Of a DNA stretch of 64,000 bases, positions 62,919 to 64,000 are shown piece after piece. The notes below the pieces were generated by a model, which saw only the letters and a list, made by a program, of their open reading frames with translations, did no database searches and was not told the DNA's origin. Every line of letters starts with the position of its first letter. The stretch's first letter is position 1. Origin of the DNA: Noviherbaspirillum saxi (lineage in GTDB: Bacteria; Pseudomonadota; Gammaproteobacteria; Burkholderiales; Burkholderiaceae_D); NCBI RefSeq assembly GCF_003591035.1, contig NZ_QYUO01000001.1:248001-312000 (forward strand), in the 5' to 3' direction. Both the position numbers and the translations under genes were made by a program.

Positions 62919-63187
62919 TTTAGTCTCCACCATAAAGCCCAAAACGGGCATGACTTCAGTCTAAAAGATTGTCTCTGGGCAACTTTGATGCAAAGCAAAC
63001 CCGGACGATTCCCGCAGAAAGTGCAACAGTGCGCCTCTCGCTTCCGATCTGTGTGCCGAGGCGGTCGCCGGCACCTTGCCTTTGCATGCCGCCACTGATG
63101 TTCCCTCGATACAGATACCGCGATGCCTGCTGGCCATGCTCTAAAGTGCCGCCGATTGCTGGCCTTTTCTGTCAAGGTGTTGTAACA

Positions 63188-63577
63188 CTGGAGCGTGAAA
63201 AGCACAAGATTCATGCATCCCTGCGCTTGCGGGAACGGCCGGCGGCAGAGGATGATCCAAGATTCGTTGCCTGGTTCAAAGCCGAGCATTTTTCCTCTCG
63301 CATGGGCCCGCGCAGCTGGCTGATCGCCACACCGAAGGGATCGGCCATGTGGGATCGCCGCCGCCTGCATGTTGATGCGCCCGTTGCGCTTGCGATTTGC
63401 CGCAGTACCTTCAATCCTGCCCGCCTCAATACCGGGGCAATGGAGTTGCATATGCCGGTGCGTTACCGGAAGAATCTGCCCGAAAGAAAACTGATTCCCG
63501 AACCGGCAAGCCGTAGCGCTTGCCGACATGATGAATGTGTTGCAGACCGCGCAGCGTCCGGTGGCCGAAGGCGCTGA
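63188..63577 (+). pseudogene. Remnant of a DUF4130 gene (UdgX-associated/TIGR03915 type)
   Basis: The frame from 63188 reads LEREKHKIHASLRLRE, DDPRFVAWFKAEHF, WLIATPKGSAMWD, STFNPARLNTGAMELHMPVR and YRKNLPERKLIPEP. These match in order the DUF4130 core as I remember it (REKHKMHAFVRFRE, PRFVAWFEPEHF, WSILTPDGSAHWD, IFNPARVKVAAMQAEMP, YWRNLPEAALIP). Stretches between the blocks are shortened, and the first half of the domain with a proper start is missing: upstream the frame turns to unrelated residues. It is therefore read as a decayed gene. Family assignment is from memory, not search. Confidence 0.7.
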
Positions 63578-63586
63578 ACCATCACC

Positions 63587-64000
63587 ATGAGCGGCCGAAA
63601 ATTTCCCCGCCTTGCCTTCGTCGATCTGGAAACGACAGGTGGCACCGCTACCGAAGACCGGATCACCGAGGTCGGCATCATCGAAGTCGATGAAACGGGC
63701 GTGCGTGAATGGAGCAGCCTGGTCAATCCCGGCGTGCGAATTCCCGAATTCATCCAGTCGCTGACCGGCATTTCCAATGCGATGGTGCAGGATGCCCCGC
63801 CGTTCGCCGAGATCGCCGATGAAGTCGCGGCGCGGCTTGCCGACAGGGTATTTATCGCGCATAACGCGCGCTTCGACTATGGCTTTCTGAAGAGCGAGTT
63901 CCGGCGCACCGGCCACGCGTTCCAGCCGCCGGTATTGTGCACGGTGCGGTTGTCGCGCAAGCTGTTTCCCGGCTTCGCACGCCATAATCTGGACACGCTG
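63587..64000 (+). CDS. DnaQ-family 3'-5' exonuclease (3' end outside window)
   Basis: The visible 138 residues start MSGRKFPRLAFVDLETTGGT, with the first DEDD motif (VDLETTG), then FIAHNARFDYGFL with the second; the last His-Asp motif lies beyond the edge. This form is often fused to a GIY-YIG nuclease domain, giving about 450-500 aa, but this cannot be seen here. It is a second exonuclease of the superfamily in the window. It begins 9 bp after the DUF4130 remnant. Confidence 0.88.
   Translation, partial: MSGRKFPRLAFVDLETTGGTATEDRITEVGIIEVDETGVREWSSLVNPGVRIPEFIQSLTGISNAMVQDAPPFAEIADEVAARLADRVFIAHNARFDYGFLKSEFRRTGHAFQPPVLCTVRLSRKLFPGFARHNLDTL

Noticed and set aside
62915..63985. Open frame of 356 codons on the minus strand
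   Set aside because: It runs antisense to the DUF4130 remnant and the DnaQ-type exonuclease start, both of which show family motifs on the plus strand.
1..64000. CRISPR arrays, tRNA or rRNA genes
   Set aside because: No regularly spaced repeats with unique spacers were seen, and no cloverleaf or ribosomal RNA signature was recognised by eye.

Overview
The window looks like chromosomal DNA of a GC-rich betaproteobacterium, most likely order Burkholderiales and probably an Oxalobacteraceae-type genome. The main reasons are a tandem pair of cyanophycin synthetases next to a DUF1854 protein and an ABC transporter, a DUF4148 secreted repeat protein, and a MexF/BpeF-type RND pump operon with a lipase-like first gene and a divergent LysR regulator. 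This assignment is inference from gene content; there is no rRNA in the window. I saw no tRNA, rRNA, CRISPR array or complete insertion sequence.

Layout. 1-6.1 kb: a divergent cluster with DUF4178, SPFH-SHOCT and DUF350 genes on one side and a membrane aminopropyltransferase plus a Tat-exported FAD amine oxidase on the other, which points to polyamine chemistry coupled to a membrane module. 6.1-7.7 kb: two AT-rich orphan genes, then a decayed fragment of a second amine oxidase gene, then a short inverted-repeat element. 7.9-16.8 kb: a DUF4148 protein and the RND efflux operon (lipase-like protein, adaptor, pump, outer membrane channel) with its LysR gene. 16.8-19.6 kb: Crp/Fnr-type regulator, lone receiver protein, secreted glutathione peroxidase and UspA. 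19.7-27.6 kb: cyanophycin locus (DUF1854, ABC transporter, divergent cphA' and cphA). 27.6-32.8 kb: PQQ sugar dehydrogenase, hemerythrin, EamA transporter, DUF1232, and a PF10118 hydrolase facing a TetR regulator across two operators. 33-45.4 kb: three cyclic-di-GMP enzymes interleaved with small membrane and envelope genes. 45.5-54 kb: SDR/LysR pair, ketopantoate reductase, DnaQ-type exonuclease, two multihaem c-type cytochromes, DAHP synthase and an SRAP protein. 54.2-58.1 kb: an orphan phosphonate/phosphite-type ABC transporter bracketed by two inverted copies of a 157-171 bp miniature element. 58.1-64 kb: DJ-1/PfpI protein, large molybdopterin oxidoreductase, a second miniature element, a Lys/Ala-rich exported protein, an HTH protein, a third copy of the first element, a decayed DUF4130 gene, and the start of another DnaQ-type exonuclease.

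The most distinctive signals are the polyamine/SPFH cluster, the miniature elements that sit exactly on stop codons, the paired operators, and the two gene remnants. Neighbouring genes cooperate clearly in the efflux operon, the cyanophycin locus and the phn transporter; elsewhere most genes are independent housekeeping or signalling units.
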